Source of the DNA: Noviluteimonas caseinilytica
GTDB lineage: Bacteria; Pseudomonadota; Gammaproteobacteria; Xanthomonadales; Xanthomonadaceae
Reading direction: 5' to 3'
Assembly (NCBI RefSeq): GCF_018406605.1
Contig: NZ_AP024545.1
Span: 3,162,001-3,226,000, forward strand
DNA length: 64,000 nucleotides
The notes beneath the pieces are model-generated. The model was not told the origin of the DNA, made no database searches, and was given only the letters and a program-made list of their open reading frames with translations. Below, piece by piece: positions 25,948-35,474 of this stretch. The stretch's first letter is position 1, and every line of letters starts with the position of its first letter. A program made the translations under genes and the position numbers.

Positions 25948-27039
25948 ATGACCCATGACCGATTCGCCTTCGACCTGGTCGTCGTCGGCGCAAGCTTCGC
26001 CGGCGCGGCGTGCGCGCTCGCGGCCGCGCAATCCGGGCTGCGCGTATGCGTGCTCGAACGCAAGCGCGACCCCGGCGAAAAACTCCGCACCACCGGCATC
26101 ATCGTGAAGGAGGCCGCCGAGCGCACGTTGCTCGGCGCGTTGCCCACCGACCTCGTGCGACGCGTCGAACAAGTGCGCCTCTACGCACCGAGCCTCAAGC
26201 AGATCGCGCTCGCCGCGCCGGGGTGTTACTTCCTGACGACGGATACGCCGGGCGTGATGCGCTGGCTCGCCACGCAATTGCGCAGCCATGGCGTCGACCT
26301 GCGACTGTCCACGTCGTTCCGCGATGCGAAGCGCATCGACGGTGGCTGGGACGTCGAAGGCATCGGCCGCACGCGCTTCCTCGTCGGCGCCGATGGGGCG
26401 CGCTCGCGCGTCGCCGAGCGTTGCGGGCTCGGACGCGTGCGCCAGTTCCTCTACGGCATCGAATACGAATTCCCGCACGCACGCCTCGCCGAACCCGATG
26501 CGCTGCACTGCTTCATCAGCAAGCGCTATGCGCCCGGTTACATCGGCTGGATCGCGCAGAACCCCGGCGGCGTGCAGGCGGGCCTCGCGTTGCGCCACGA
26601 TCCGGCGAATGCACGCGTGCCGGATCTCGATGGGTTCCTGTTGCGCGTGGGTCGCGCCGGTGGATTGCCGTTGCGCCTCACGCCGGGACCGACCCGCGCC
26701 GGATTGATTCCGTGCAGCGGCCCGGTGTGGCCGCTCGCGAGCGAAGGCGTGATGCTCACCGGCGATGCAGCGGGCATCGTGTCGCCGGTCACCGCGGGTG
26801 GCATCCATTCTGCATGGGAGCACGCATGGACCGTGGGCCGCGCGGTGGCCGCGCACGTGCGCAACGACGGGCCGCGCCCCGAAGCCATCGCGATCGAGGC
26901 CGCGCCGCGTTTCCGCGCCAAGCGTGCGTTGCGCTGGGCCTTCGACCGCATGCCGTTCGACTGGCCCTTCGACCTGCTGCTGCATTCGCCGCCCCTGCGA
27001 TGGGCGGCGGAGCAGGTCTATTTCGGCGTTCGAAGATAG
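25948..27039 (+). CDS. FAD-dependent oxidoreductase, geranylgeranyl reductase/PHBH-like
   Basis: A 363-residue flavoprotein with the Rossmann fold LVVVGASFAGAACALAAAQSG at about 10-30 (a GxSxxG variant of GxGxxG), then VLERKRDPGEKLRTTG. FLVGADGARSRVAE is the second dinucleotide motif and VMLTGDAAGIVSPVTAGGIHSAWEHA the third FAD motif. This resembles geranylgeranyl-reductase-family and squalene/tryptophan hydroxylase-like flavoproteins; the substrate is unknown. The start MTHDRFAFD at 25948 directly precedes the FAD fold. It is convergent with the NmrA-like gene. Confidence 0.85.
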   Translation: MTHDRFAFDLVVVGASFAGAACALAAAQSGLRVCVLERKRDPGEKLRTTGIIVKEAAERTLLGALPTDLVRRVEQVRLYAPSLKQIALAAPGCYFLTTDTPGVMRWLATQLRSHGVDLRLSTSFRDAKRIDGGWDVEGIGRTRFLVGADGARSRVAERCGLGRVRQFLYGIEYEFPHARLAEPDALHCFISKRYAPGYIGWIAQNPGGVQAGLALRHDPANARVPDLDGFLLRVGRAGGLPLRLTPGPTRAGLIPCSGPVWPLASEGVMLTGDAAGIVSPVTAGGIHSAWEHAWTVGRAVAAHVRNDGPRPEAIAIEAAPRFRAKRALRWAFDRMPFDWPFDLLLHSPPLRWAAEQVYFGVRR

Positions 27040-27047
27040 CGCCTCGG

Positions 27048-27998
27048 TTATTCCAACGGAATCCTCGAAGCATTCTTCTCCAGCCACTGCGAAAACGACT
27101 GCAGCTGCGGATTCAACTTGCGCGTCGCCTCCACGTCCCGCGGCGCGCGGAACTCGCTTTCGAAATCGCGGTAGTACTGGAACATGTTCCCCAGGTCGTC
27201 CGCGCCCGGGAACCCGAACCCGCGATAGTCCGCCGGCGACACCGCCGCATGCTTCACCTCGCGTCCCAGCGCCTTGGTCAGCGCCGCGGCCATCTCCTTG
27301 CCGTTGAGATGTTCGCCCGCAATCGACACCTGCTTGCCGATGTAGCGATCGCCCGCCTTGAAGATCCCGTACGCACTGCGTCCGATGTCCTCGGCCGCCA
27401 TCGCCGGCATCTTCGCGTCGTCCATCGGCAGCACGAACTGCAGCGTGCCGTCGGGGCCGGGCTTCGGGCCCATGCCGAAATGGATGAGGTTGTCCCAGTA
27501 GAACGACGTGCGCAGGTAGGTCGTGGGCACGCCTGCTTCGGCGAACAGTTTGTCGGCCTCGCCCTTCGCATCGAAGTGCGGGACCTTGTACTTGCCCTGC
27601 AGCGTGGGCATGCGGTCGTCGCCCAGCGGCACGCGTTCGCGCGTGTCTTCCAGCGTGGACCACACGACGTGCTTGACGCGCACCGCCTTCGCCGCGCGCG
27701 CCAGGTTGCGGGCCTGTTCGTATTCCTTCTCGGGCGAGAAGTGTTCCCAGAAGTTGGTGACGAAGAACGCGCCGTCCGCGCCGCGCAGCGCGTTTTCCAG
27801 GCTGGCTTCGTCGTCGAGGTCGGCCGCGACCACTTCGGCGCCGGCGGCCGAAAGCGCACGCGCCTTCTCGCCGTCGACGTGGCGCGTGAGGGCGCGGACG
27901 CGGAAACCGCCATTGGGATCATCGAGGATGGCGCGCACCAGGCCGCCGCCCTGCGCACCCGTGGCACCGACGACGGCGATCAATTGCTTCTCGTTCAT
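27048..27998 (-). CDS. NmrA-like NAD(P)-binding protein
   Basis: A 316-residue atypical short-chain dehydrogenase of the NmrA type. The NAD(P) motif GATGAQGG is at 12-19. Further features are AEVVAADLDDEASLENALRGADGAFFVTNFW (negative coil then sensor strand), an LRTSFYWDNLIHF block and a C-terminal QWLEKNASRIP. NmrA-like proteins of this type (HSCARG/NMRAL1-like) often sense NADPH/NADP+ ratio and do not catalyse. The ATG at 27998 fits the family start. It ends 8 bp from the convergent FAD gene. Confidence 0.88.
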   Translation of the reverse strand: MNEKQLIAVVGATGAQGGGLVRAILDDPNGGFRVRALTRHVDGEKARALSAAGAEVVAADLDDEASLENALRGADGAFFVTNFWEHFSPEKEYEQARNLARAAKAVRVKHVVWSTLEDTRERVPLGDDRMPTLQGKYKVPHFDAKGEADKLFAEAGVPTTYLRTSFYWDNLIHFGMGPKPGPDGTLQFVLPMDDAKMPAMAAEDIGRSAYGIFKAGDRYIGKQVSIAGEHLNGKEMAAALTKALGREVKHAAVSPADYRGFGFPGADDLGNMFQYYRDFESEFRAPRDVEATRKLNPQLQSFSQWLEKNASRIPLE

Positions 27999-28092
27999 TG
28001 CGGGGGATTCCCTTGGGGAGTTCCCGCATTGAACGCCACAAATGCCCGTGGTGCGGCCACGCATGGCTGCAACGTATCGTTGCAGCGGCCGC

Positions 28093-28890
28093 TCAGGTCA
28101 GCGTGAATGCATCCGCATCGAGCATCGCGGGGAAGCGTTCGCGATGCGCCAGCAATTCCCGTGCCGGCAGCGTGGTGGTGACGACGAGTTCCTCGTCCGT
28201 GCATTCGCTCAGCGGCCGGCCGAGGAAATCGATGACCGCGCTCTCGCCGTCGTACTTCAGCCCGTTGCCGTCGGTGCCGACGCGATTGAGGCCGGCGACG
28301 AAACACAGGTTTTCGATCGCGCGGGCGCGCAGCAACGTGCGCCAGGCATACGAACGCGCCGCGGGCCAGTTGGCCACGTACAGCAGCAGGTCGTAGTCCA
28401 GCCCCTGCGCGCGTTCGACGTCGTAGCGGTTGCGCGAATACACCGGGAAGCGCAGGTCGTAGCAGACCAGCGGGCAGATGCGCCACCCCATGTAGTCGAT
28501 GGTGAGGCGGTCGCGGCCGGAGGCGTAGCGTTCGTGTTCCTTCGCGTAACGGAACAGGTGGCGCTTGTCGTAGGTGTGCAGCGCGCCTTCGGGCGTGGCG
28601 AAGCACAGGCGGTTGTAGACGCCGTCGCCGTCACGGATCTGCACGCTGCCGCATACCGCCGCCCCCAGCGCGTACGCCTGTTCGCGCAGCCACGCGATCG
28701 TCGGGCCGTCCATCGTTTCGGCCTGGTCGATCGCGTCGTTGCTGAAGCCGCTGGTGAAGGTTTCGGGCAACAGCACGAGGTCGGTCTGCCCATGCAGCGG
28801 CGCGAGCAGGTGGCCGTAGTACGCGCGGTTCGCTGCCGGGTCGTGCCAGCGCGTGTCGCCCTGCACGAGGGAAATTCGAAGGTCCTGCAT
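28093..28890 (-). CDS. yafV: 2-oxoacid omega-amidase YafV (nitrilase superfamily)
   Basis: A 265-residue C-N hydrolase with the Glu-Lys-Cys triad visible: Glu43 in LLPETFTSGFSN, Lys109 in YDKRHLF and Cys143 in VCYDLRFP. Family members hydrolyse 2-oxoglutaramate or 2-oxosuccinamate, the waste products of glutamine/asparagine transaminases. I chose the ATG at 28890 (MQDLRISLVQG), with AAGG just upstream; an ATG at 28908 is also possible. It lies 36 nt after the transaminase gene on the same strand, so the amidase can pull that reaction forward. This pairing is common. Confidence 0.9.
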   Translation of the reverse strand: MQDLRISLVQGDTRWHDPAANRAYYGHLLAPLHGQTDLVLLPETFTSGFSNDAIDQAETMDGPTIAWLREQAYALGAAVCGSVQIRDGDGVYNRLCFATPEGALHTYDKRHLFRYAKEHERYASGRDRLTIDYMGWRICPLVCYDLRFPVYSRNRYDVERAQGLDYDLLLYVANWPAARSYAWRTLLRARAIENLCFVAGLNRVGTDGNGLKYDGESAVIDFLGRPLSECTDEELVVTTTLPARELLAHRERFPAMLDADAFTLT

Positions 28891-28925
28891 CGCCTTGGAG
28901 TGCTCCATGGGTTGCGAAGGCGGCG

Positions 28926-30074
28926 TCAAAGCTTGCGCAGCCGGTCGATGGCCGCGTCGAGCGTGGCCTGGTTTTTCGCGAAGCACAGGCGCGCCAGGCG
29001 CTGGCCCGGCGGCGGCGTTTCGTAGAACGGCGACAGCGGGATGGCCGCGACGCCATGCTCGGTGGTGAGCCAGCGGCAGAACGCGAGATCGTCCAGATCG
29101 CTGACCGCCGAATAATCGACCAGCTGGAAATACCCGCCCGGCACCGGCAGCGGCACGAGGCGCGTCTCGCGCAACTGCGCGGCGAAGTGGTCGCGCTTTG
29201 CTTCGTAGAACGCCCCCAGCGTGTCGTAGTGCGCCGGGTCGCGTTCGATCATTTCGGCGAACGCATGTTGCGCCGGGGCGAAGCTGCAGAAGGTGTTGTA
29301 CTGGTGCACCTTGCGGAATTCGGCGGACAAGGCGGGCGGCGCGATGCAGTAGCCGATCTTCCAGCCCGTGCAGTGGTAGGTCTTGCCGAAGCTGGAGATG
29401 ACGAACGCGCGCTCGCGCAGCTCCGGGTAGCGCAGCACCGATTCATGGCGCGCGCCGTCGAACACGATGTGTTCGTACACCTCGTCGGACAGCAGCACGA
29501 TCTCCGTGTCGCGCAGGATATTGGCGACTTCCGCCATGTCCGCCTGCGACAGCATCGCGCCCGACGGGTTGTGCGGGCTGTTGATCATCAGCATGCGGGT
29601 GCGCGGGGTGATCGCGGCGCGCACCAGGTTCCAGTCGGGCGCGAACGTGCGCGGATCCAGCGGCACGTGCACCGCGCGCGCGCCGGCGAGGTCGATCGCC
29701 GGTTCGTAGCAGTCGTAACACGGGTCGAGCACGATGACTTCTTCGCCCGCGCGCACGACGGCGTGGATGGCATCGAAGATCGCCTCGGTCGCACCGGAGG
29801 TCACCGTGACTTCGCGATCCGCATCCGGGCGCCAGCCGTACACGCGCTCGGTCTTGTTCGCGATGGCGCTGCGCAGCGCGGGGATGCCCGTCATCGGCGC
29901 GTACTGGTTGTGGCCGGCGCGCATCGCGCGATCCAGCGATTCGACCAGCAGGTCGGGCACCGGGAAATCCGGGAAGCCCTGGCCCAGGTTCACCGCCTGG
30001 TGCTCCATGGCCAATTGGGACATCACCGTGAAAATGGTCGTCCCGACCCGGGGCAGCTTGGTGTCGATGTGCAT
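28926..30074 (-). CDS. ybdL: PLP-dependent methionine/glutamine aminotransferase YbdL
   Basis: A 382-residue class I/II aminotransferase. Features: VNLGQGFPDF at 29-36, GHNQYAPMTGIPALR, the PLP Asp/Tyr region SPHNPSGAMLS and LSDEVYEHIVFDG, and the Schiff-base Lys231 in SSFGKTYHCTGWK. It resembles methionine aminotransferase YbdL and eukaryotic kynurenine/glutamine transaminase K, making methionine from 2-oxo-4-methylthiobutyrate. The ATG at 30074 (MHIDTKLPRVGTTIF) is the family start. It is followed by the omega-amidase gene. Confidence 0.92.
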   Translation of the reverse strand: MHIDTKLPRVGTTIFTVMSQLAMEHQAVNLGQGFPDFPVPDLLVESLDRAMRAGHNQYAPMTGIPALRSAIANKTERVYGWRPDADREVTVTSGATEAIFDAIHAVVRAGEEVIVLDPCYDCYEPAIDLAGARAVHVPLDPRTFAPDWNLVRAAITPRTRMLMINSPHNPSGAMLSQADMAEVANILRDTEIVLLSDEVYEHIVFDGARHESVLRYPELRERAFVISSFGKTYHCTGWKIGYCIAPPALSAEFRKVHQYNTFCSFAPAQHAFAEMIERDPAHYDTLGAFYEAKRDHFAAQLRETRLVPLPVPGGYFQLVDYSAVSDLDDLAFCRWLTTEHGVAAIPLSPFYETPPPGQRLARLCFAKNQATLDAAIDRLRKL

Positions 30075-30195
30075 GGGCCTTCCGTGCGCTTGTGGTGGCG
30101 GACTCGTGAGGATCGGTGCCGGAATCGTTTGCAAAGGGCGCCGATGCGTTCACCGGAGTTTACGGAGCCCAGCCCATGCGTTAAACCTGCCCGCC

Positions 30196-30735
30196 ATGTC
30201 CCTCCAGAACGATTTGCGCATCGCGACCCTGCTCGATGCGTACCACGCCGCGGAATACCGCTGGGAACTCGACGGCGAATGGCGTGCCTTGCGCATCGGC
30301 CACCGCGCGCCCGAGCTCGAAGCCTTCTTCCCGCAGAGCCAGCACTTCGGGCTGCTGTCGGCGTGGGACCCGCATTCGGTGCCGCGCCCCGAGGCCGTGA
30401 ATCGCCGCGCGGACGAAGCCCTGCACACCGCCCTGCTCGCGAGCGAACTGCCGTTCCGCCCGGGCTTCTGCTCCGCCCCCAACCGCAGCTGGCGCGAGCC
30501 GAGCTGGGTGGTGATGGACATGCCGGACGAAGAATTCGACCGCCTGGCCCTGCGCTACGGGCAGCTGGGCACCCTGGTCTGGAACCGCGGCGAAGCGATC
30601 CGCCTGCGCATGTACGCGCAACAGCCGCTGATGGCCAAGCCGCGCGAATTCGTCGAGTGGTGCGGACAGCTCGCCCATGCCCGCGCGCCCGCCGGCCAGC
30701 CCAAACCGGGCAAATCGGGCGTCCCCAGCCGCTAG
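30196..30735 (+). CDS. DUF3293 domain-containing protein
   Basis: A 179-residue soluble protein without signal peptide. The LLDAYHAAEYRW start, FGLLSAWDPHSVPRPEAVNRRADEALHT and GFCSAPNRSWREPSWVVMDMP match the DUF3293 pattern. No function is known. It starts at ATG 30196 in the divergent space with ybdL. Its TAG stop overlaps a TAGAAT (30733-30738) that could be a -10 box for the ccm operon, although no -35 is clear. Confidence 0.8.
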   Translation: MSLQNDLRIATLLDAYHAAEYRWELDGEWRALRIGHRAPELEAFFPQSQHFGLLSAWDPHSVPRPEAVNRRADEALHTALLASELPFRPGFCSAPNRSWREPSWVVMDMPDEEFDRLALRYGQLGTLVWNRGEAIRLRMYAQQPLMAKPREFVEWCGQLAHARAPAGQPKPGKSGVPSR

Positions 30736-30776
30736 AATGGCGCCCCCGGCCGAACCCGGCCGTTCGCACCGACCCG

Positions 30777-31409
30777 ATGTCCATCGCCCCGCCGCTGCTT
30801 GCCGCACGCGGCCTGCGCTTCGCGCGCAACGAACAACCGGTGTTCGGCCCCCTCGCGCTCGAAGTCGACGCGGGCGAAGCCTTGCTGGTGCAAGGCGACA
30901 ACGGCGCGGGCAAGACCACGTTGCTGCGCGTGCTGGCCGGATTGCTGCGGGCGGATCACGGCGACGTCGAGATCGATGGCCAGGCGGCCGACACCAGCCG
31001 CCGCTCGCGCGCGATCGCCTACCTCGGCCATCTCCCGGCGCTGAAGGCCGACCTCTCCGCGCTCGAGAACCTGCATTTCCTGTGCGGCCTGCATGGCCGG
31101 CGCAAGGGCCAGCTGCCGGCGCACGCGCTCGCGCTGGTGGGCCTGGCCGGTTACGAAGACACCCTCGCGCGCCAGTTGTCCGCGGGCCAGAAGAAGCGCC
31201 TGTCGCTCGCGCGCCTGTGGCTGTCGCCCGCGCCGCTGTGGCTGCTCGACGAGCCCTACGCCAACCTGGACCTGGAAGGCATCAACCTCGTGAACCGCAT
31301 GGTGCAGGCGCACCTGCGCGAAGGCGGCGCGGCGCTGCTCACCACGCACGGCGCCTACGCAGCGCCGCCCGTGCGCACGCGCATGCTGCAACTGGAGCGT
31401 GCGACGTGA
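30777..31409 (+). CDS. ccmA: Cytochrome c maturation ABC ATPase CcmA
   Basis: A 210-residue ATPase of the CcmABCD complex, which releases heme-bound CcmE from CcmC. Walker A GDNGAGKT is at 40-47, the signature LSAGQKKRLSLARL follows, and Walker B is LWLLDEPYANLD. The motif RRSRAIAYLGHLPALKADLSALENLHF is typical of CcmA. It begins the operon; ATG at 30777. The TGA stop overlaps the ccmB ATG (TGATG). Confidence 0.95.
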   Translation: MSIAPPLLAARGLRFARNEQPVFGPLALEVDAGEALLVQGDNGAGKTTLLRVLAGLLRADHGDVEIDGQAADTSRRSRAIAYLGHLPALKADLSALENLHFLCGLHGRRKGQLPAHALALVGLAGYEDTLARQLSAGQKKRLSLARLWLSPAPLWLLDEPYANLDLEGINLVNRMVQAHLREGGAALLTTHGAYAAPPVRTRMLQLERAT

Positions 31410-32077
31410 TGCGCCAGGCCGCCTTCGCCCTGCTCGCCCGCGATTCGCGCCTGCTGTGGCGCCGCCGCGGCGATGCGCTGCAACCGGCCCTGTTCGCGCT
31501 GCTGGTGGTCGTGCTGTTCGCGCTCGCGCTGGGCGGCGAGGCACAGGCGCTGCAACGCGTGGCCGCGCCGGTGCTGTGGGTCGCCGTGCTGCTGGCGGGC
31601 CTGCTCGCGCTCGACACGCTGTTCCGCGGCGATGCCGAGGACGGATCGCTCGAACAATGGATGCTCGCGCCGGTGCCCCTGGCGTGGCTGGTGCTGGTGC
31701 GCACCGCGATCCACTGGGCCAGCACGTCGCTGCCGCTGGTCATCGCCACGCCCCTGCTCGGCGAACTGCTGCACCTGCCGCGCGAACAACTCCCGGCGCT
31801 GATGGCCTCGCTGCTGCTCGGCACGCCGCTCCTGAGCCTGCTGGGCGCGGTGGTCGCCGCGCTGACCGTGGGCATGCGTCGCTCCGGTATCCTTGTCGCG
31901 CTGCTCGCGCTGCCGCTGTACGTGCCCGTGCTGGTGTTCGGCGCGGGCAGCGTCGCGCTCGCGGCGCAGGGCCAGGACGCCCTCGCGCCCCTGCTCTACC
32001 TCGGCGCCGGCCTCGTGCTGGCGCTGGTACTGGCCCCGCTCGCCGCAGCCGCGGCGATCCGAATCGCTCTCACGTAG
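31409..32077 (+). CDS. ccmB: Heme exporter membrane protein CcmB
   Basis: A 222-residue integral membrane protein with six predicted helices, the membrane partner of CcmA. FALLVVVLFALALGGEAQ, LDTLFRGDAEDGSLEQWMLAPVPL and GAVVAALTVGMRRSGILVALLALPLYVPVLVFGAGSV are the family hallmarks. The start codon shares its first base with the ccmA stop. The gene uses ATG at 31409. Confidence 0.95.
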   Translation: MRQAAFALLARDSRLLWRRRGDALQPALFALLVVVLFALALGGEAQALQRVAAPVLWVAVLLAGLLALDTLFRGDAEDGSLEQWMLAPVPLAWLVLVRTAIHWASTSLPLVIATPLLGELLHLPREQLPALMASLLLGTPLLSLLGAVVAALTVGMRRSGILVALLALPLYVPVLVFGAGSVALAAQGQDALAPLLYLGAGLVLALVLAPLAAAAAIRIALT

Positions 32078-32083
32078 CCGCCC

Positions 32084-32845
32084 ATGCATCCGCTCGTCCG
32101 CTGGTTCCACCAACTCGGGTCGCCGCCCTACTTCGATCGCTTCGCCGCGCGCTGGGCGCCGGTGGCGTACGTGCTCGCCGTGCTGGTGGGCGCGTACGGG
32201 ATCTGGGGCGCGCTGTTCCAGGTGCCCGCCGATTACCAGCAGGGCGACAGCTTCCGCATCCTCTACATCCACGTGCCGAGCGCGTGGATGAGCATGTTCG
32301 TGTTCGGGCTGATGGCGTTCTACGCGGCGATCGCGCTGATCTGGCGCATCAAGCTGTGCGAAATCCTGGCGATGGCCTGCGCGCCGATCGGCGCCGCGTT
32401 CACGGTGATCACGCTGGCCACCGGTGCCATCTGGGGCAAGCCGATGTGGGGCACGTGGTGGGACTGGGATCCGCGCCTGACCACCGAGCTGATCCTGCTG
32501 TTCCTGTATCTCGGCGTGATCGGCCTGTACAACGCGATCGAAGACCGCCGCAGCGCGGCGCGCGCGGCCGGTTTGCTCGCCATCGTCGGCGTCGCGCTGC
32601 TGCCGGTCATCCGCTATTCCGTGGTGTGGTGGAACTCGCTGCACCAGGGGCAGACCATCAGCCTGTTCGGCAAGTCGCACATGGACCCGAGCATGCTGCC
32701 GCCGTTGTTCGCGATGATCATCGCCACCAAGTTGTGGTTCATCGGCTCGCTGTTGATGCGTGCGCGCGCCGACAACCTGCGCCGCGAAGCCGGCAAGGAC
32801 TGGGTGCTGCGCCTGGCCGGCGGCGCCCCGGAGCGTGCGCGATGA
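32084..32845 (+). CDS. ccmC: Heme handling protein CcmC
   Basis: A 253-residue membrane protein with six helices that loads heme on CcmE. The periplasmic tryptophan-rich WWD signature WWDWDPR is at 125-131. The two heme-ligand histidines are His63 (YIHVPSAW) and His187 (NSLHQGQT). It starts 6 nt after ccmB and overlaps ccmD as ATGA. Confidence 0.96.
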   Translation: MHPLVRWFHQLGSPPYFDRFAARWAPVAYVLAVLVGAYGIWGALFQVPADYQQGDSFRILYIHVPSAWMSMFVFGLMAFYAAIALIWRIKLCEILAMACAPIGAAFTVITLATGAIWGKPMWGTWWDWDPRLTTELILLFLYLGVIGLYNAIEDRRSAARAAGLLAIVGVALLPVIRYSVVWWNSLHQGQTISLFGKSHMDPSMLPPLFAMIIATKLWFIGSLLMRARADNLRREAGKDWVLRLAGGAPERAR

Positions 32846-33033
32846 GTTACCGCGATTACGTCATCGCCGCCTACGCGGTGTTCGGCCTCGTGCTGGCGTG
32901 GGATTTCATCGCGCCGCGGCTGGACGTGCGCCGGCAGTTGCGCGCCGCGAAGTTGCGCGCCGCGCGCGCCGCCGCGCGCCCCGAGATCAACGAATTGAGC
33001 AGAACACCTTTGCAGAGCGACTCCATCGAATGA
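32842..33033 (+). CDS. ccmD: Cytochrome c maturation small membrane protein CcmD
   Basis: A 63-residue protein with one N-terminal transmembrane helix (YVIAAYAVFGLVLAWDFI) and a basic Arg/Ala-rich tail (RRQLRAAKLRAARAAARP), the usual CcmD layout. It stabilises CcmE in the CcmABC complex. It overlaps ccmC and ccmE by 4 nt at each end. Confidence 0.88.
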   Translation: MSYRDYVIAAYAVFGLVLAWDFIAPRLDVRRQLRAAKLRAARAAARPEINELSRTPLQSDSIE

Positions 33034-33515
33034 ACCCCACCCGCAAGCGTCGCCTCTGGTACGTGCTGGCGCTGGTCGTCGCCGCCGGCATCGCCACCGC
33101 GCTCGTCGCGTATGCGTTGCAGCGCAACGTCGCGTATCTGTACACACCGTCGGAAGTGCTGACGGGCAAGGCCGGCGACGCGGTGTCGTCGGGCCAGGCG
33201 CGCTTCCGCCTCGGCGGTATGGTGCAGGGCGGTTCGTTCAAGCGCGCGACGGGCTCGATGGAAGCGCACTTCAGCGTGGACGACGGCGATGCGCAGATGC
33301 CCGTCGTCTACACCGGCATCCTCCCCGACCTCTTCCGCGAGAAGCAGGCCGTCATCGCCACCGGCCGCATGCGCGGCGGCACCTTCGTCGCCGAAGAGGT
33401 CCTGGCCAAGCACGACGAGACCTACATGCCGAAGGAAGTGGCGGACAAGATGGGCATCGCGCACCGCAAGCACGACGTGCCGGCGGACGCCGCCGCCGCA
33501 CAGGCCACGCAGTAA
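33030..33515 (+). CDS. ccmE: Heme chaperone CcmE
   Basis: A 161-residue membrane-anchored periplasmic heme chaperone. It has one N-terminal helix (LWYVLALVVAAGIATALVAYAL) and an OB-fold domain. The heme-attaching His128 and the ligand Tyr132 are in AKHDETYMPKE, following the H-x(3)-Y form of most proteobacteria. It carries heme from CcmC to CcmF. ATG at 33030 overlaps the ccmD stop. Confidence 0.96.
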   Translation: MNPTRKRRLWYVLALVVAAGIATALVAYALQRNVAYLYTPSEVLTGKAGDAVSSGQARFRLGGMVQGGSFKRATGSMEAHFSVDDGDAQMPVVYTGILPDLFREKQAVIATGRMRGGTFVAEEVLAKHDETYMPKEVADKMGIAHRKHDVPADAAAAQATQ

Positions 33516-35474
33516 GTGCTGCCCGAACTCGGACAAATCGCGCTCGTCCTGGCGCTGCTGGTCGCGGCGATGCAGGCGGCGTTGCCGCTCGCCGGTGCGC
33601 AGCGCGGTCGCGTGGCGTGGATGGCGGTCGCGCGGCCCGCGGCCTACCTGCAGTGGGCGCTGGTCGCACTGGCGTTCGGCCTGCTCGCGCATGCGTTCGT
33701 CGTGCAGGACTTCTCGTTGAAGTACGTCGCGGTGAACAGCAACACGCTGCTCCCGCTGGTGTATCGCTACACCGCCGTGTGGGGCGCGCACGAAGGCTCG
33801 CTGCTGCTGTGGGCGCTGATCCTGGCGACGTGGACGGCCGCAGTCGCGTTCTTCTCCAAGTCGTTGCCCGACGTCGTGATCGCGCGCGTGCTGGGCGTGA
33901 TGGGCCTGGTCGCGGTGGGCTTCCTCGCGTTCCTGCTGTTCACCAGCAATCCGTTCGAACGCCTGCTGCCGGCCGTGCTCGAAGGTCGCGATCTCAACCC
34001 GCTGCTGCAGGACCCGGGGATGATCATCCATCCGCCGATGTTGTACCTGGGCTACGTCGGGTTCTCGGTGCCTTTCGCCTTCGCGATCGCGGCGCTGCTG
34101 GACGGCAAGGTCGATGCGCGCTGGCTGCGCTGGACGCGGCCGTGGACGAACGTGGCGTGGGGCTTCCTCACTTGCGGCATCGCGCTGGGTTCGTGGTGGG
34201 CGTATTACGAACTGGGCTGGGGCGGCTGGTGGTTCTGGGATCCGGTGGAGAACGCGAGCTTCATGCCGTGGCTCGCCGGCGCGGCGCTGCTGCATTCGCA
34301 GGCGGTCACCGAGAAGCGCGGCAGCTTCCGCGGCTGGACGCTGTTGCTGGCCATCGCCACATTCTCGCTGTCGCTGCTCGGCACCTTCCTCGTGCGTTCG
34401 GGCGTGCTGACCAGCGTGCATGCGTTCGCGGCGGATCCCACGCGCGGCCTGTTCATCCTGTTGTTCCTCGGCACGGTCGTCGGCGGTTCGTTGCTGCTGT
34501 ACGCACTGCGCGCGCCGGACGACAACGACGGCGCACCGTTCGCCGCCAGCTCGCGCGAAACGCTGCTGCTCGCCAACAACCTGCTGCTGTCCACCGCCTG
34601 CGCGATGGTGCTGATCGGCACGCTGTATCCGCTGCTCGCCGATGCGCTGTCGCTCGGCAAGATCAGTGTCGGGCCGCCTTATTTCGCGTTGCTGTTCACC
34701 GTGCTGATGGCGCCGCTGGTGTTGCTGCTGCCGTTCGGGCCGCTGACGAAGTGGCAGCGCGAACAGGCCTCGCGCCCGTTCGCGATGCTGGTGCCGTGGG
34801 CGGGACTGGCGATCGGCGTCGGCATCGCAACGTTCTTCCTCGCCAAGCAAGGGCCGTGGAAAGTCGCCGCCGGTTTGGCGGGCGCGACGTGGGTGGCGGC
34901 GGGCACCGCGCGCTTCCTGTGGTCGCGCTTCGAACAACGCGGGCGTGCGTTCACCGCCGAAATGCTCGGCATGACGCTGGCGCATACCGGCGTGGCGGTG
35001 TTCCTCGTCGGTGCGTTGCTGGTCGAAGGCCTGTCGCAGCAGCGCGAACTCGCGCTCGCGCCGGGTGAGTCGGTGGCGCTCGGCACGCATCGCTTCGAAT
35101 TCGAAGGCGTCGAACATCGCCGCGGCCCCAACTACGAAGCGGACCACGGCACTGTGCGCGTGTTCGACGGCGACCGCGAACTGACGACGCTGCATCCGGA
35201 AAAGCGCGCTTACGCCAGCGGTGGCCAGGTGATGACGGAAGCCGGCATCGCGCCGGGCTGGCGCGGTGATCTCTACGTCGCACTCGGCGAGCCGCTGGGC
35301 GGCGACGCGTGGGCCGTGCGCGTGCATTACAAGCCGTTCGTACGCTGGATCTGGTTCGGCGCGGCGCTGATGGGGCTGGGCGGATTCGTGACCGCGACGG
35401 ATCGGCGATTCCGCAAGGCCGCGACGCAGCCTGCACCGCAGACGAGTGCGCAAGTCGCGGAATCGCGCGCATGA
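33516..35474 (+). CDS. ccmF: Heme lyase subunit CcmF
   Basis: A 652-residue membrane protein with about 13-15 helices that ligates heme to apocytochrome c. IHPPMLYLGYVGFSVPFAFA and the WWD-type motif GWGGWWFWDPVENASFMPWL (about 230-250) are diagnostic. VRSGVLTSVHAFAADPTRG is also conserved. The start is GTG at 33516, directly after the ccmE stop. It works with CcmH/CcmI, encoded downstream. Confidence 0.96.
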   Translation: MLPELGQIALVLALLVAAMQAALPLAGAQRGRVAWMAVARPAAYLQWALVALAFGLLAHAFVVQDFSLKYVAVNSNTLLPLVYRYTAVWGAHEGSLLLWALILATWTAAVAFFSKSLPDVVIARVLGVMGLVAVGFLAFLLFTSNPFERLLPAVLEGRDLNPLLQDPGMIIHPPMLYLGYVGFSVPFAFAIAALLDGKVDARWLRWTRPWTNVAWGFLTCGIALGSWWAYYELGWGGWWFWDPVENASFMPWLAGAALLHSQAVTEKRGSFRGWTLLLAIATFSLSLLGTFLVRSGVLTSVHAFAADPTRGLFILLFLGTVVGGSLLLYALRAPDDNDGAPFAASSRETLLLANNLLLSTACAMVLIGTLYPLLADALSLGKISVGPPYFALLFTVLMAPLVLLLPFGPLTKWQREQASRPFAMLVPWAGLAIGVGIATFFLAKQGPWKVAAGLAGATWVAAGTARFLWSRFEQRGRAFTAEMLGMTLAHTGVAVFLVGALLVEGLSQQRELALAPGESVALGTHRFEFEGVEHRRGPNYEADHGTVRVFDGDRELTTLHPEKRAYASGGQVMTEAGIAPGWRGDLYVALGEPLGGDAWAVRVHYKPFVRWIWFGAALMGLGGFVTATDRRFRKAATQPAPQTSAQVAESRA